This document shows positions 7,924 to 16,538 of a DNA stretch of 64,000 nucleotides, piece after piece; within the stretch, counting starts at the first letter, position 1; each line of letters opens with the position of its first letter. Made by a program: the position numbers and the translations under genes. The notes below the pieces were generated by a model that worked only from the letters and a program-made list of their open reading frames with translations, did no database searches and was not told the origin of the DNA. Where the stretch lies: contig NZ_JAPNLK010000010.1 of assembly GCF_026627505.1 (NCBI RefSeq), positions 62,001-126,000 on the forward strand, in the 5' to 3' direction. The stretch is from Streptomyces sp. H27-H5. GTDB taxonomy: Bacteria; Actinomycetota; Actinomycetes; Streptomycetales; Streptomycetaceae.

Positions 7924-8820
7924 ATGCCGCCCGTCTTCGCCCACGGCCGCCTCCGCCTCTACCTCCTCAAGCTGCTGGACGAGGCCCCGCGTCACGGGTA
8001 CGAGGTGATCCGGCTCCTGGAGGAGCGCTTCCAGGGGCTGTACGCACCCTCCGCGGGCACCGTGTACCCGCGGCTGGCGAAGCTGGAGGCCGAGGGGCTC
8101 GTCACGTACGCCACGGAGGGCGGGCGCAAGGTGTACTCCATCACCGAGGCCGGTCGCGCCGAACTCGCCGACCGCGGCGGTGAACTGGCCGACCTGGAAC
8201 TGGAGATCCGCGACTCGGTCTCCGAACTGGCCGCCGAGATGCGCGACGACGTCCGGGGCGCGGCGGGTGACCTGCGGCGCGAGATGCGCGCCGCCGCCGC
8301 CTCCGCCACGACGACCCGCGTCGACGACGAGGGCTGGAAGGCCGCCAAGGAGGAGCTCCGCAAGGCGAAGGCGGAGTGGAAGGAGCAGGCGCGGCGGGCG
8401 AAGGACGAGAGCCGCCGGGCCCGCGAGGAGGCCCACCAGGCCCGCCGCCAGGCCAAGGAGGCCCAGGAACGGGCCCGCGAGGAGGTCCAGCGCATCGCGA
8501 GCCAGCTCCAGGAGCAGTTCGCGAAGTCGAGCGGCGTCCTGGGCGGCCTGGCCGGGGCCTGGCTCGGAGCCGGCACCCCCGCCTCCGCTCCCGGCGCCTC
8601 GACCGCGGCCTCGGACGTGGGCTCCACCTGGGCCGAGGACCTGGCCCCGACCGCGGACCCGATCCGCGACCTGGACCGGCTGTTGGACCGCTTCCGCGAC
8701 GAGATCCGCGACGCGGCCCGCGATCACGGGGTGAGCCCGGCTCAGTTGGCCGAGGCCCGCGCGCACCTGGCCGTCGCGGCGACCCGGGTCACGGCGGAAC
8801 TCCGTCCGGACCCGGCGTAG
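7924..8820 (+). CDS. PadR-family transcriptional regulator with long C-terminal coiled coil
   Basis: A 298-residue protein. Residues 1-85 are a PadR winged helix (LKLLDEAPRHGYEVIRLLEE, then GTVYPRLAKLEAEGLV). This is followed by a strongly charged helical region (about 110-200, rich in Lys, Glu, Arg and Ala) predicted to form a coiled coil, and an Ala-rich tail ending in a second helical pair. Typical PadR proteins are 110-200 residues, so the extension is unusual. It is probably the autorepressor of its operon through the palindromes at 6921-6959. The stop codon TAG overlaps the first bases of the dispersed palindrome at 8818-8873. Confidence 0.82.
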   Translation: MPPVFAHGRLRLYLLKLLDEAPRHGYEVIRLLEERFQGLYAPSAGTVYPRLAKLEAEGLVTYATEGGRKVYSITEAGRAELADRGGELADLELEIRDSVSELAAEMRDDVRGAAGDLRREMRAAAASATTTRVDDEGWKAAKEELRKAKAEWKEQARRAKDESRRAREEAHQARRQAKEAQERAREEVQRIASQLQEQFAKSSGVLGGLAGAWLGAGTPASAPGASTAASDVGSTWAEDLAPTADPIRDLDRLLDRFRDEIRDAARDHGVSPAQLAEARAHLAVAATRVTAELRPDPA

Positions 8821-8873
8821 GTCGTCTCTTTCGGATCTTGCCGGTGCCGACAAGATCCGAAAGAGACGACCTA
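8818..8873. repeat. 56-bp near-perfect palindrome, dispersed element and probable bidirectional terminator
   Basis: Two 23-bp perfect arms (8818-8840 and 8851-8873; left arm begins TAGGTCGTCTCTTTCGGATC) enclose a 10-base centre. The element begins inside the stop codon of padR and ends seven bases before the stop codon of the convergent ClpN-like gene, so it can fold in transcripts from both directions. A deleted copy lies at 4893-4924, also between convergent genes, which argues for a mobile or repeated element (MITE-like or a transposon-end remnant) rather than a one-off terminator. Confidence 0.75.
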
Positions 8874-8880
8874 GCCGTCC

Positions 8881-9441
8881 TCAGGCCGCCAGAGCCCGTT
8901 CGGCGCCGGCGAGGGTGACCCCGTGGTCCGTGAGGACCTCGGCGACCGCGCCCGGGCGGGAGAGCAGGGCCAGCAACAGGTGGGCGGTGCCGATGTGGCG
9001 GTCCCCCCGCCCCAGCGCGATCCGCAGGGACTGCTCCAGGGTCTTCTTCGCGCCCTGGGTGAAGGGGACGTGCCGGTTGTCCGACTCCGGGCGGCCGAGG
9101 GCCGAGCGGAGCGAGGCGCCCAGGCCCCGCCTGCGGGGCGTGGCGGTCGACAGGGCGCCCTCGCCGTGGGTCTCCTCGATCCGGGTGACGATCTCGGTGA
9201 GGTCGATCCCGAGACCGGCCAGCGCCTCTTCGTCGGCCCGGGTCATGCCGCCCCGGCGCCGGGCCTCGGCGAGGCCCGCGGCCACCGCCGCCCGGTCCAC
9301 GCCGAGCGGATCCAGCGCGCCCTGCGCGAGCAGGGCGAGCAGCAGGTGCTCCTCGGTGACCGTGGCGGCCCCGGCCCGTCGGGCCTCGGCCACGGCGCCC
9401 GTCACCGTGGTGCGGGCGTCGGTCGTGAAGCGTTCGAACAT
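8881..9441 (-). CDS. Clp N-terminal repeat protein (ClpC/ClpA adaptor-like, no ATPase)
   Basis: A 186-residue protein made only of two Clp-N repeats: one at the N-terminus (MFERFTTDARTTV ... TVTEEHLLLALL) and one at the C-terminus (FTQGAKKTLEQSLRIAL ... HIGTAHLLLALLSRPG). There are no AAA+ modules. Stand-alone Clp-N proteins are thought to bind substrates or adaptors of Clp unfoldases. The ATG at 9441 overlaps the stop of the upstream HTH gene (TGATG), so translation is coupled; an in-frame TTG three bases earlier is less likely. Its promoter lies before the HTH gene. It converges on padR across the 8818-8873 palindrome. Confidence 0.82.
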   Translation of the reverse strand: MFERFTTDARTTVTGAVAEARRAGAATVTEEHLLLALLAQGALDPLGVDRAAVAAGLAEARRRGGMTRADEEALAGLGIDLTEIVTRIEETHGEGALSTATPRRRGLGASLRSALGRPESDNRHVPFTQGAKKTLEQSLRIALGRGDRHIGTAHLLLALLSRPGAVAEVLTDHGVTLAGAERALAA

Positions 9442-9650
9442 CAAAGCCTCCCGTGCTTCTTGTGCACGGCCTGCCGGGTGACACCCAGCTCGGCCGCGAT
9501 CTCCTGCCAGGACCAGCCCTGCGCGCGGGCACTGCGTACCTGTACGGCCTCCAGCTGCTCCAGCAGCCTTCGGAGGGCGGCCACGGCACGCAGGCCCACA
9601 CGCGGGTCACGGTCGCCGGCCCGTTCGGCGAGATCGGTCGCTTCGGTCAT
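9441..9650 (-). CDS. Small helix-turn-helix DNA-binding protein
   Basis: A 69-residue protein: an N-terminal helix, then a helix-turn-helix near the C-terminus (WSWQEIAAELGVTRQAVHKKHG), the pattern of sigma-70 region-4-like or MerR-like small regulators. It is the first gene of a two-gene unit with the Clp-N protein and is translationally coupled to it. The ATG at 9650 lies only eight bases after a -10 box (CTACAT), so the transcript is probably leaderless. A TTG nine bases upstream would place the start codon next to the -10 box. Two tandem palindromes in its promoter are likely its own operators. Confidence 0.75.
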   Translation of the reverse strand: MTEATDLAERAGDRDPRVGLRAVAALRRLLEQLEAVQVRSARAQGWSWQEIAAELGVTRQAVHKKHGRL

Positions 9651-9653
9651 GCG

Positions 9654-9700
9654 TGTCAATGTAGGTTGACATGCAGGAGGGCGTCAACCCCAGTTGACGC
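9654..9700 (-). promoter_or_regulatory. Leaderless promoter with tandem palindromic operators of the HTH-ClpN unit
   Basis: Read on the minus strand, TTGACG (9682-9687) and CTACAT (9659-9664) are separated by exactly 17 bases, and the start codon lies eight bases further on. Two perfect palindromes cover the promoter: TGTCAA-N6-TTGACA (9654-9671) on the -10 side and GCGTCAAC-CCCA-GTTGACGC (9681-9700) on the -35 box. The shared GTCAA half-site suggests one regulator bound at two places, most simply the HTH protein itself. Confidence 0.7.
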
Positions 9701-9734
9701 GCGGTGTCCGGTGCGAGGCGCGGGAGTCGGGCCG

Positions 9735-10696
9735 TCAGACCGTCAGGACCACCTTGCCGAAGAGGTCTCCGGACGCGAGCTTCTCGAAGCCCTCGCGCGC
9801 CCGGTCCAGCGGCAGCACCTCGTCGATGACCGGCCGCAGGCCCGTGGCCGCGCAGAAGGACAGCAGGTCCTCCAGCTCGTCCTTCGAGCCCATGGTCGAG
9901 CCGACCACCTTCAGCTCCAGGAAGAAGATGCGGGTCAGCTCCGCGTGCGCCGGGCGGTCGCCGCTCGTCGCGCCCGAGATGACGAGGGTCCCGCCGGGCC
10001 GCAGGGACTTGATCGAGTGCGACCAGGTGGCGGCGCCGACCGTCTCGATCACCGCGTCCACCCGCTGCGGCAGTCGGGCGCCCGGCTCGAACGCGTCCAC
10101 CGCGCCCAGCTCCACCGCCCGCTTGCGCTTGGCCTCGTCCCGACTGGTCGCGAAGACGCGCAGGCCCGCCGCCTTGCCCAGGGCGATCGCGGCGGTGGCG
10201 ACACCGCCGCCCGCGCCCTGGACCAGGACGGAGTCCCCGGGGCGCACGCCGGCGTTGGTGAACAGCATCCGGTACGCCGTCAGCCAGGCGGTGGGGAGGC
10301 AGGCGGCCTCCTCGAAGGACAACTCGGCGGGCTTGCGCAGGACGTTCCAGGCGGGGACGGTCACCTGCTCGGCGAAGGTCCCTGGTAGCGCTCGGTCAGG
10401 ATCGAGCGCGGCTCGTCGGGGCCGACCCCGTGGCCGCTCTGGCCGATCACGGAGTGCAGGACGACCTCGTTGCCGTCCTGGTCGATCCCGGCGGCGTCGC
10501 AACCGAGGATCATGGGCAGTTTTTCCTCGCCGAGGCCGACTCCGCGCAGCGACCACAGGTCGTGGTGGTTGAGCGAGGCGGCCTTGACGTTCACGGTCAC
10601 CCAGCCGGGGCGGGCCTCGGGGGCGGGGCGGTCGCCCAGCTCAAGGCCGCTCAGCGGCTGGTCTCGGTCGATTCGGGCGGCGTAGGCAGCGAACAT
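9735..10696 (-). pseudogene. Zinc-type alcohol dehydrogenase / quinone reductase-like protein, frameshifted
   Basis: Two reading frames together encode one MDR-superfamily oxidoreductase of about 320 residues. The N-terminal part (10696 down to about 10384) begins MFAAYAARIDRDQPL and contains the GroES-like domain with GCDAAGI. The C-terminal part resumes in another frame with TFAEQVTVPAWNVLRKP and includes the nucleotide-binding motif VLVQGAGGGVATAAI. The join falls at 10379-10384, where the minus strand reads CAGGGACC; one extra base (for example CAGGGCACC) restores a continuous frame. So it is either a one-base deletion that inactivates the gene or a sequencing error. Codon bias is normal on both sides, which suggests a recent event. 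There are no catalytic zinc cysteines, as in NADP-dependent quinone-oxidoreductase-like members. Confidence 0.8.
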
Positions 10697-10705
10697 GCCG
10701 CCAGA

Positions 10706-10723
10706 CGCTACCGCTCGGTAGCG
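10706..10723. promoter_or_regulatory. Perfect palindrome before the alcohol dehydrogenase start
   Basis: CGCTACCG-CT-CGGTAGCG, an 8-2-8 perfect palindrome, sits 10 bases upstream of the start codon on the minus strand. The form is typical of TetR- or MarR-type operators, and a regulator bound here would cover the RBS and transcription start. No regulator gene lies next to it. Confidence 0.45.
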
Positions 10724-11181
10724 GGGCCTGGCCAGAGGCATCAGGTCGGCGGTGAGTCGGAGCGGAATGTCCGGTCGGGTCCCCAAGTACCCGCCGTACC
10801 AGTTGGTTTGTGCGGCTGGGATGCCTAATCGGAACGTCGGGATCGAGTCGGGATCGGGGGTAACATTCTGGCCGTGCGGTGATGCTCGCCATGAGCCTGT
10901 CATTTCCCGCCCGTGGTCCCGTCCGGCGCGCTCTGCCCGACGGCGACCCCCACGACCGCCCGGCTCGGCCGGGCGACGCACGGAGCGACCCCTCCCGGTT
11001 CGGGGGCCGGGAGGGTGCGTTCTCCGCGCGTTCCGGCCGGCCCTTCACGCTCGGACACGTCCGCCCGCGCCGGCACCCCGCTCGCCACGGACACCGGCCC
11101 GGACACGGGGAAGGCCCGGCCGGAACGGATCCGACCGGGCCTTCACCCGTACAGCTCAGCGTGCGGAACGGAACGTGCCGC
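10724..11181. other. 458-bp gap with two GC-rich hairpins, no convincing gene
   Basis: No reading frame here has convincing start, RBS and protein features. Two perfect hairpins lie side by side: CGCCCGGC-TCG-GCCGGGCG at 10957-10975 and CCCTCCCGG-N8-CCGGGAGGG at 10990-11015. They could terminate a transcript reading rightward from about 10870. The malic enzyme terminator occupies 11110-11144. Confidence 0.4.
11110..11144 (-). terminator. Terminator of the malic enzyme gene
   Basis: A perfect stem GAAGGCCCGG (11110-11119) pairing with 11135-11144, extendable with one mismatch, located about 38 bp beyond the malic enzyme stop codon. Confidence 0.65.
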
Positions 11182-12384
11182 TCAGACCAGACGGGCCACG
11201 CCGTCGGCCTTCGCCGCCGCGGCGACCGCGGCCGTGACGGCCTCGGCGACGCGCTCGTCGAACGGCGACGGGATGATGTAGTCGGCCGCGAGCTCGTCAC
11301 CCACGACGCCGGCGATGGCGTCGGCGGCGGCGATCTTCATGCCCTCGGTGATCCGGGTCGCGCGCACCTTGAGGGCGCCCGCGAAGATCCCCGGGAAGGC
11401 CAGCACGTTGTTGATCTGGTTCGGGAAGTCCGAACGACCGGTGGCCACGACCGCCGCGTACTTGTGCGCGACGTCCGGGTGGACCTCCGGGTTCGGGTTG
11501 GCCATGGCGAAGACGAAGCAGTCCTTCGCCATCGTGGCCACCGCGGCCTCGGGGACGGTGCCGCCGGAGACGCCGATGAAGACGTCCGCGCCCGCGAGGG
11601 CGCTCTCCAGGGAGCCGGTCTGGCCCGTCCTGTTGGTCAGGCCCGCGATCTCTGCCTTGACGTCCGTCAGGTCGGAGCGGTCCGCCGAGACGACGCCCTT
11701 GCGGTCGGTGACGCACACGTCGCCGATGCCCGCGTCCACGAGGATCTTGGCGATGGCGATGCCCGCCGCGCCCGCGCCGGAGATGACCGCACGCAGGTCG
11801 GCGAGGGTGCGACCGGTGAGCTTCGCCGCGTTGCGCATGGCGGCCAGCGTCACGATGGCCGTGCCGTGCTGGTCGTCGTGGAAGATCGGGATGTCCAGGG
11901 CTTCCTGGAGCCGGCGCTCGATCTCGAAGCAGCGGGGCGCGGAGATGTCCTCCAGGTTGACCCCGCCGAAGGAGGGCGCGAGACGGATGACCGTCTCGAT
12001 GATCTCGTCCGTGTCCTTGGTGGCGAGCGCGATCGGAACCGCGTCGACACCGCCGAACTGCTTGAACAGGATCGCCTTGCCCTCCATCACGGGGAGGGAG
12101 GCCTCGGGACCGATGTCCCCGAGGCCGAGCACGGCCGTGCCGTCGGTCACGACGGCGACCACGTTGGACTTCCAGGTGTACTCGTTGACGAGTTCCGGGT
12201 TCTCCGCGATGGCGCTGCAGACCTTCGCCACACCGGGCGTGTACGCGAGGGACAGGTCGTCCTTGTTGCGGACCGGCACGGTGGCCTGCACGGCCATCTT
12301 GCCGCCCCGGTGCAGCGCGAACACCGCATCGGGGTTGTTGTCCGTCACGCTGTCGCTGCGAGGATTGACGATCTCCGCTGCCAC
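11182..12384 (-). CDS. Malic enzyme (oxaloacetate-decarboxylating malate dehydrogenase)
   Basis: A 400-residue short-form bacterial malic enzyme, which converts L-malate to pyruvate and CO2 with NAD(P)H formation. The N-terminal malic domain has SLAYTPGVAKVC with the conserved Tyr and the downstream catalytic Lys region (EGKAILFKQFGGVDAVPI), and FHDDQHGTA supplies metal-ligand Asp residues. The NAD-binding domain starts at ISGAGAAGIAIAKILV. Streptomycetes usually have one NAD and one NADP enzyme; neighbourhood with an amino-acid ABC transporter recalls the NADP-linked one of S. coelicolor, but that is from memory and the cofactor is not certain. The start is GTG at 12384, with AAGGGG eight bases upstream. 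It supplies pyruvate and reducing power for lipid and polyketide synthesis. Confidence 0.9.
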   Translation of the reverse strand: MAAEIVNPRSDSVTDNNPDAVFALHRGGKMAVQATVPVRNKDDLSLAYTPGVAKVCSAIAENPELVNEYTWKSNVVAVVTDGTAVLGLGDIGPEASLPVMEGKAILFKQFGGVDAVPIALATKDTDEIIETVIRLAPSFGGVNLEDISAPRCFEIERRLQEALDIPIFHDDQHGTAIVTLAAMRNAAKLTGRTLADLRAVISGAGAAGIAIAKILVDAGIGDVCVTDRKGVVSADRSDLTDVKAEIAGLTNRTGQTGSLESALAGADVFIGVSGGTVPEAAVATMAKDCFVFAMANPNPEVHPDVAHKYAAVVATGRSDFPNQINNVLAFPGIFAGALKVRATRITEGMKIAAADAIAGVVGDELAADYIIPSPFDERVAEAVTAAVAAAAKADGVARLV

Positions 12385-12910
12385 TTTCTTGACCCCTTAA
12401 GTCTTTAATCGTTGAGGGTGGCCACTCCTGGTTAAGGGGTGGGCGGGCACCGCGTCCGTGCTCCGCATCGACGGTTGGCCCGTCTCCGCGAAGAGGGAGG
12501 TTCGTACGCGCGGGCGCGCCGCACGCGCGCCCTGAGCCCCGGATGAGGGGTGTAAGGATCTGTTCTACCGGAAGAACGCTCGCTCAGACGAGTCGATTCC
12601 CGCTCGATCGTAGGCCGGTTGTCCCTGTTTTGGCGAAAAGTCCAAACCTTGATGTCCAACGGGCGAGACGCACCGCAAATACTGCGGAGAAAAGCCCTGG
12701 TCACAGCGCATAATCCCGCCGTGAAGCCCGTTCTCCGCAGTCCTGTTGGGTACCCCGGGTCGCCCGTTATCCGATTTTGACCTGACGGGCACCCTGAATG
12801 TCTCAGTCCGAATGGCAAGATGCCGTAATCACACAAGGTCGCGACACTCGATGGTGCGTGCCCCGACCGTTCTCGGATGCTTTTTTCCCCACTGCCGGAG
12901 GAACCAGCTC
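12385..12910. other. 526-bp divergent promoter region, malic enzyme / amino-acid ABC transporter
   Basis: This region is AT-richer than its surroundings and holds no credible gene. It must carry the promoters of both flanking units. Visible elements are the 11-bp inverted repeat pair at 12681-12741, a GTTTTGG-N8-CCAAAC repeat near 12625-12650, and a CATAAT -10-like hexamer near 12709. Confidence 0.5.
12681..12741. promoter_or_regulatory. Widely spaced 11-bp inverted repeat upstream of the ABC transporter
   Basis: ACTGCGGAGAA (12681-12691) and TTCTCCGCAGT (12731-12741) are exact inverse complements separated by 39 bases, with a CATAAT hexamer between them. They could be two half-sites of a looping regulator or the arms of an RNA hairpin. 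The position is about 170-230 bases before the transporter start. Confidence 0.45.
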
Positions 12911-13861
12911 ATGACCGCAAGCACCACCCGTCGTACGACCGCCGCCCGGTCCCGGATCGCCGCGGCCGGTGCGATCGCGGTCGCCGGCGCCCTCATCCTC
13001 ACCGGTTGTGGCGACCAGACCGACAACAGCGGCAGCTCCACTCCCTCGGGCAAGACCAACGCCGCCCCGCTCTTCTCGGCCCTGCCGAAGAAGATCCAGG
13101 ACGCCGGTGTCATCAAGGTCGGCACGGACGCCGCCTACGCGCCGATGGAGTTCACCGAGGGCAACAAGATCGTCGGTGTCGACCCCGACATCGCCGAGGC
13201 CCTCGGCAAGCAGCTCGGGGTGAAGTTCCAGTTCACCGCCGGTACCTTCGACGGCCTGATGACCTCGGTCTACACCGGCCGCCAGGACGCGATCATGTCG
13301 TCCATCACGGACAACAAGAAGCGTCAGGAAGGTCTGGACGACAAGGGCGCCAAGATCGGCAAGGGCGTCGACTTCGTCGACTACTTCTCGTCCGGCGTCT
13401 CGCTCATCGTCAAGAAGGGCAACCCGCAGGGCATCAAGTCCCTCGACGACCTGTGTGGCAAGACCGTCGCCGTCCAGCGCGGCACGATCTACGAGGACAC
13501 CTTCAAGGCGCAGGCCGAGAAGTGCGGGGACAAGAAGCTCACCATCGAGGCCTTCGACACCGACGCCGAGGCGCAGACCCGCGTCAAGGCCGGCGGCGCC
13601 GTGGCCGACCTGAACGACTACCCGGTCGCCGCGTACACCGCGAAGACCTCGGGTGGCGGCAACGACTTCGAGGTCACCGGCCAGCAGAGCGACGTCGGCC
13701 TCTTCGGCATCGGTGTCGCCAAGGAGAACACGCAGCTGCGTGACGCCCTCAAGCAGGCCCTCGACGCCATCATCAAGGACGGCTCCTACGCCAAGGTCCT
13801 CGAGAAGTGGGACGTCAAGGACAGCGCCGTCAAGTCCGCGACCGTCAACGCAGGTCAGTAA
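12911..13861 (+). CDS. Polar amino-acid ABC transporter, substrate-binding lipoprotein
   Basis: A 316-residue extracellular solute-binding protein, family 3 (Glu/Gln/His/Arg type). A lipoprotein signal peptide ends at LILTGC, with Cys33 as the lipidation site. A short Ser/Thr linker precedes the two-lobed binding fold: VIKVGTDAAYAPMEF, VGVDPDIAEALGKQLG, then CGKTVAVQRGT. The start at 12911 is fixed by GGAGGA eight bases upstream; in-frame codons further left belong to the promoter region. The permease and ATPase genes follow within 30 bp and by overlap, forming one importer operon. The specific amino acid cannot be read from sequence. Confidence 0.9.
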   Translation: MTASTTRRTTAARSRIAAAGAIAVAGALILTGCGDQTDNSGSSTPSGKTNAAPLFSALPKKIQDAGVIKVGTDAAYAPMEFTEGNKIVGVDPDIAEALGKQLGVKFQFTAGTFDGLMTSVYTGRQDAIMSSITDNKKRQEGLDDKGAKIGKGVDFVDYFSSGVSLIVKKGNPQGIKSLDDLCGKTVAVQRGTIYEDTFKAQAEKCGDKKLTIEAFDTDAEAQTRVKAGGAVADLNDYPVAAYTAKTSGGGNDFEVTGQQSDVGLFGIGVAKENTQLRDALKQALDAIIKDGSYAKVLEKWDVKDSAVKSATVNAGQ

Positions 13862-13891
13862 TTCCGGGCGCTCCACTGAAGGGCAGTCATT

Positions 13892-14835
13892 GTGACTGAC
13901 AAGATCGACAAGGGTCCGGCCGCAACCCCGGCCGGACCCGGCCCCTCGGCCACCCCGTACGAGGCCATCAAGGCGATTCCCGTCCGACACTACGGACGCT
14001 GGATCAGTGCCGTGGTCGTCGTCGCGGTGCTGGGCTGGCTGGTTCTCGCTTTCGCCAACGGCAACGTCAACTGGGGCACCGTCGGCGACAAGCTGTTCGA
14101 CCCCACGGTCATCACCGGCCTCGGCAACACCATCCTCATCAGCGTCACCTCGATGCTGCTGGGTCTGGTGCTCGGCATCCTCTTCGCGGTGATGCGGCTG
14201 TCGAACAACCCGGTGACCAGTGCCGTCGCCTGGCTCTACATCTGGTTCTTCCGCGGCACGCCGGTCTACGTCCAGCTGCTGGTGTGGTTCAGCCTGCCGC
14301 TGATCTTCCAGTACATCGACCTCGGTCCGATCTACAAGAACGAGACCGTCGACGTCATGACCCCGTTCCTGGTCGCCCTCCTGGGCCTCGGCCTGAACGA
14401 GGGCGCCTACATGGCGGAGATCGTGCGCGCCGGCATCCAGTCCGTGGACGAGGGGCAGAGCGAGGCCTCGCACGCGCTGGGCATGACGCAGGTGCAGACC
14501 ATGCGCCGCGTGGTGCTGCCCCAGGCGATGCGGGTGATCATCCCGCCGACGGGCAACGAGTTCATCAACATGCTGAAGACCTCGTCGCTGGTCTCGGCGG
14601 TCCAGTACACCGAGCTCCTGCGGGCCACCAGCAACATCGGTTCCACCGCCGGCGCCATCATCGAGATGTACTTCGTGGCCTCCATCTGGTACCTGGCGCT
14701 CACCAGCGTGTTCAGCGTCGGCCAGTACTACCTGGAGCGTCGCTACGCCCGCGGCTCGCTGCGGTCCCTGCCGCCCACCCCGCTGCAGCGGATCAAGGCC
14801 AACCTGAACATGTTCCGCCGTACGGAGGTGGCGAA

Positions 14836-14839
<4 letters not shown>
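13892..14839 (+). CDS. Polar amino-acid ABC transporter, permease
   Basis: A 315-residue HisM/GlnP-type membrane permease. A cytoplasmic Pro-rich N-terminus (about 1-35) is followed by about five or six transmembrane helices. The EAA-loop that docks on the ATPase is visible as [22 protein letters not shown]. Only one permease is present, so it would act as a homodimer. GTG start at 13892 with GAAGGG upstream. The stop overlaps the ATPase start. Confidence 0.9.
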
Positions 14840-15603
<764 letters not shown>

Positions 15604-15614
15604 CCGATCGACGC

Positions 15615-15654
15615 ACGGGAGGGGCGGTACGGGTTTCCGTACCGCCCCTCCCGT
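15615..15654. terminator. Bidirectional terminator, ABC transporter / methyltransferase
   Basis: A perfect 18-bp stem (15615-15632 pairing with 15637-15654; core GGGAGGGGCGGTACGG) with a GTTT loop, between two convergent genes. Confidence 0.85.
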
Positions 15655-15685
15655 CGTTCCCGGACCGGGCGCCCGGGCGCGGGGC

Positions 15686-16456
15686 CTACCTCAGGCCGAG
15701 GACCAGCGCGTCCGAGGGGGAGCGCCAGACCGTGCGGGCCTCCGCGAAACCGGCCTCGCGCAGGGTGCGGGCGTGCCAGGCGTCGTCCGGGGTGTCCCCG
15801 TCGGCGTGCTCGCCGAAGATCTCGTAGCGGCGCTTCGTCGGCTCGGCGAGCAGCGGGTCGGCCGCGGCCAGCGCCCACCAGTCGGCCCAGTCGACGGCGC
15901 CGGCGGCCCGGGCCCGATCCATGCCGGCGTGCCGCTGCGCACGGTCGGCGGCGTTGAGCCGCGGGGTCGTCGGGTCGGGCATGTGGTCGGCGTTCATGAA
16001 GACCCCGCCCTCGCGCACGAGCGGGGCGAGCTGCCCGTAGAGCACCGTGAGCCGCGGGCTGTGCAGCCAGTGCAGGGCGGTGGCGGTGAGCACCGCGTCG
16101 TAGGTGTCGTGCGGCAGGGCCGCGGTCCAGTCCGGGTCCTTGAGGTCCGCGGTCACGAAGGTGACCCGGGGGTCGCCCTCGAAGTGGCCGCGGGCGATCG
16201 TCAGCAGGGCCGGGTCCAGGTCCACGCCCGTACTGCGGGCCTCCGGGAACCTCTTGAGCACGCGGTCCGTGATACTTCCCGTACCGCACGCGAGATCCAG
16301 TACCCGGGGAGCGCGTCCCACCAGTGCCTCGACCATGTCCAGCATCACCCGGAACCGCTCCTCGCGGTCGGGCATGTACCACTCCTGCTGACGGTCCCAG
16401 CTGTGCTGCCAGGCCTGCCAGTCCCCGACGGTCACCGGATTCGACGCTTCGGTCAT
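15686..16456 (-). CDS. Class I SAM-dependent methyltransferase
   Basis: A 256-residue Rossmann-fold methyltransferase. Motif I is VLDLACGTGS (52-61), followed by the acidic motif (GVDLDPALL), the motif-II-like VTFVTADLKDPDW and the TATALHWL segment. The substrate is unknown; the closest general type is the ubiE/trans-aconitate class. The start at 16456 is preferred over an ATG at 16471 because GGAGGGG, six bases upstream of the inner ATG, is the ribosome-binding site. It is divergent from the CGNR gene. Confidence 0.82.
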   Translation of the reverse strand: MTEASNPVTVGDWQAWQHSWDRQQEWYMPDREERFRVMLDMVEALVGRAPRVLDLACGTGSITDRVLKRFPEARSTGVDLDPALLTIARGHFEGDPRVTFVTADLKDPDWTAALPHDTYDAVLTATALHWLHSPRLTVLYGQLAPLVREGGVFMNADHMPDPTTPRLNAADRAQRHAGMDRARAAGAVDWADWWALAAADPLLAEPTKRRYEIFGEHADGDTPDDAWHARTLREAGFAEARTVWRSPSDALVLGLR

Positions 16457-16538
16457 CCCGAACCCCTCCATGCGTAATACCCTCGAACCTGTAGTAGCTG
16501 TTACCGCAGACCTTAATCCGCAGCCGTAAGGACTACAA

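Noticed and set aside
10879..12408. A long plus-strand frame opposite the malic enzyme
   Set aside because: Shadow; the part outside malic enzyme has no RBS or protein-like pattern.
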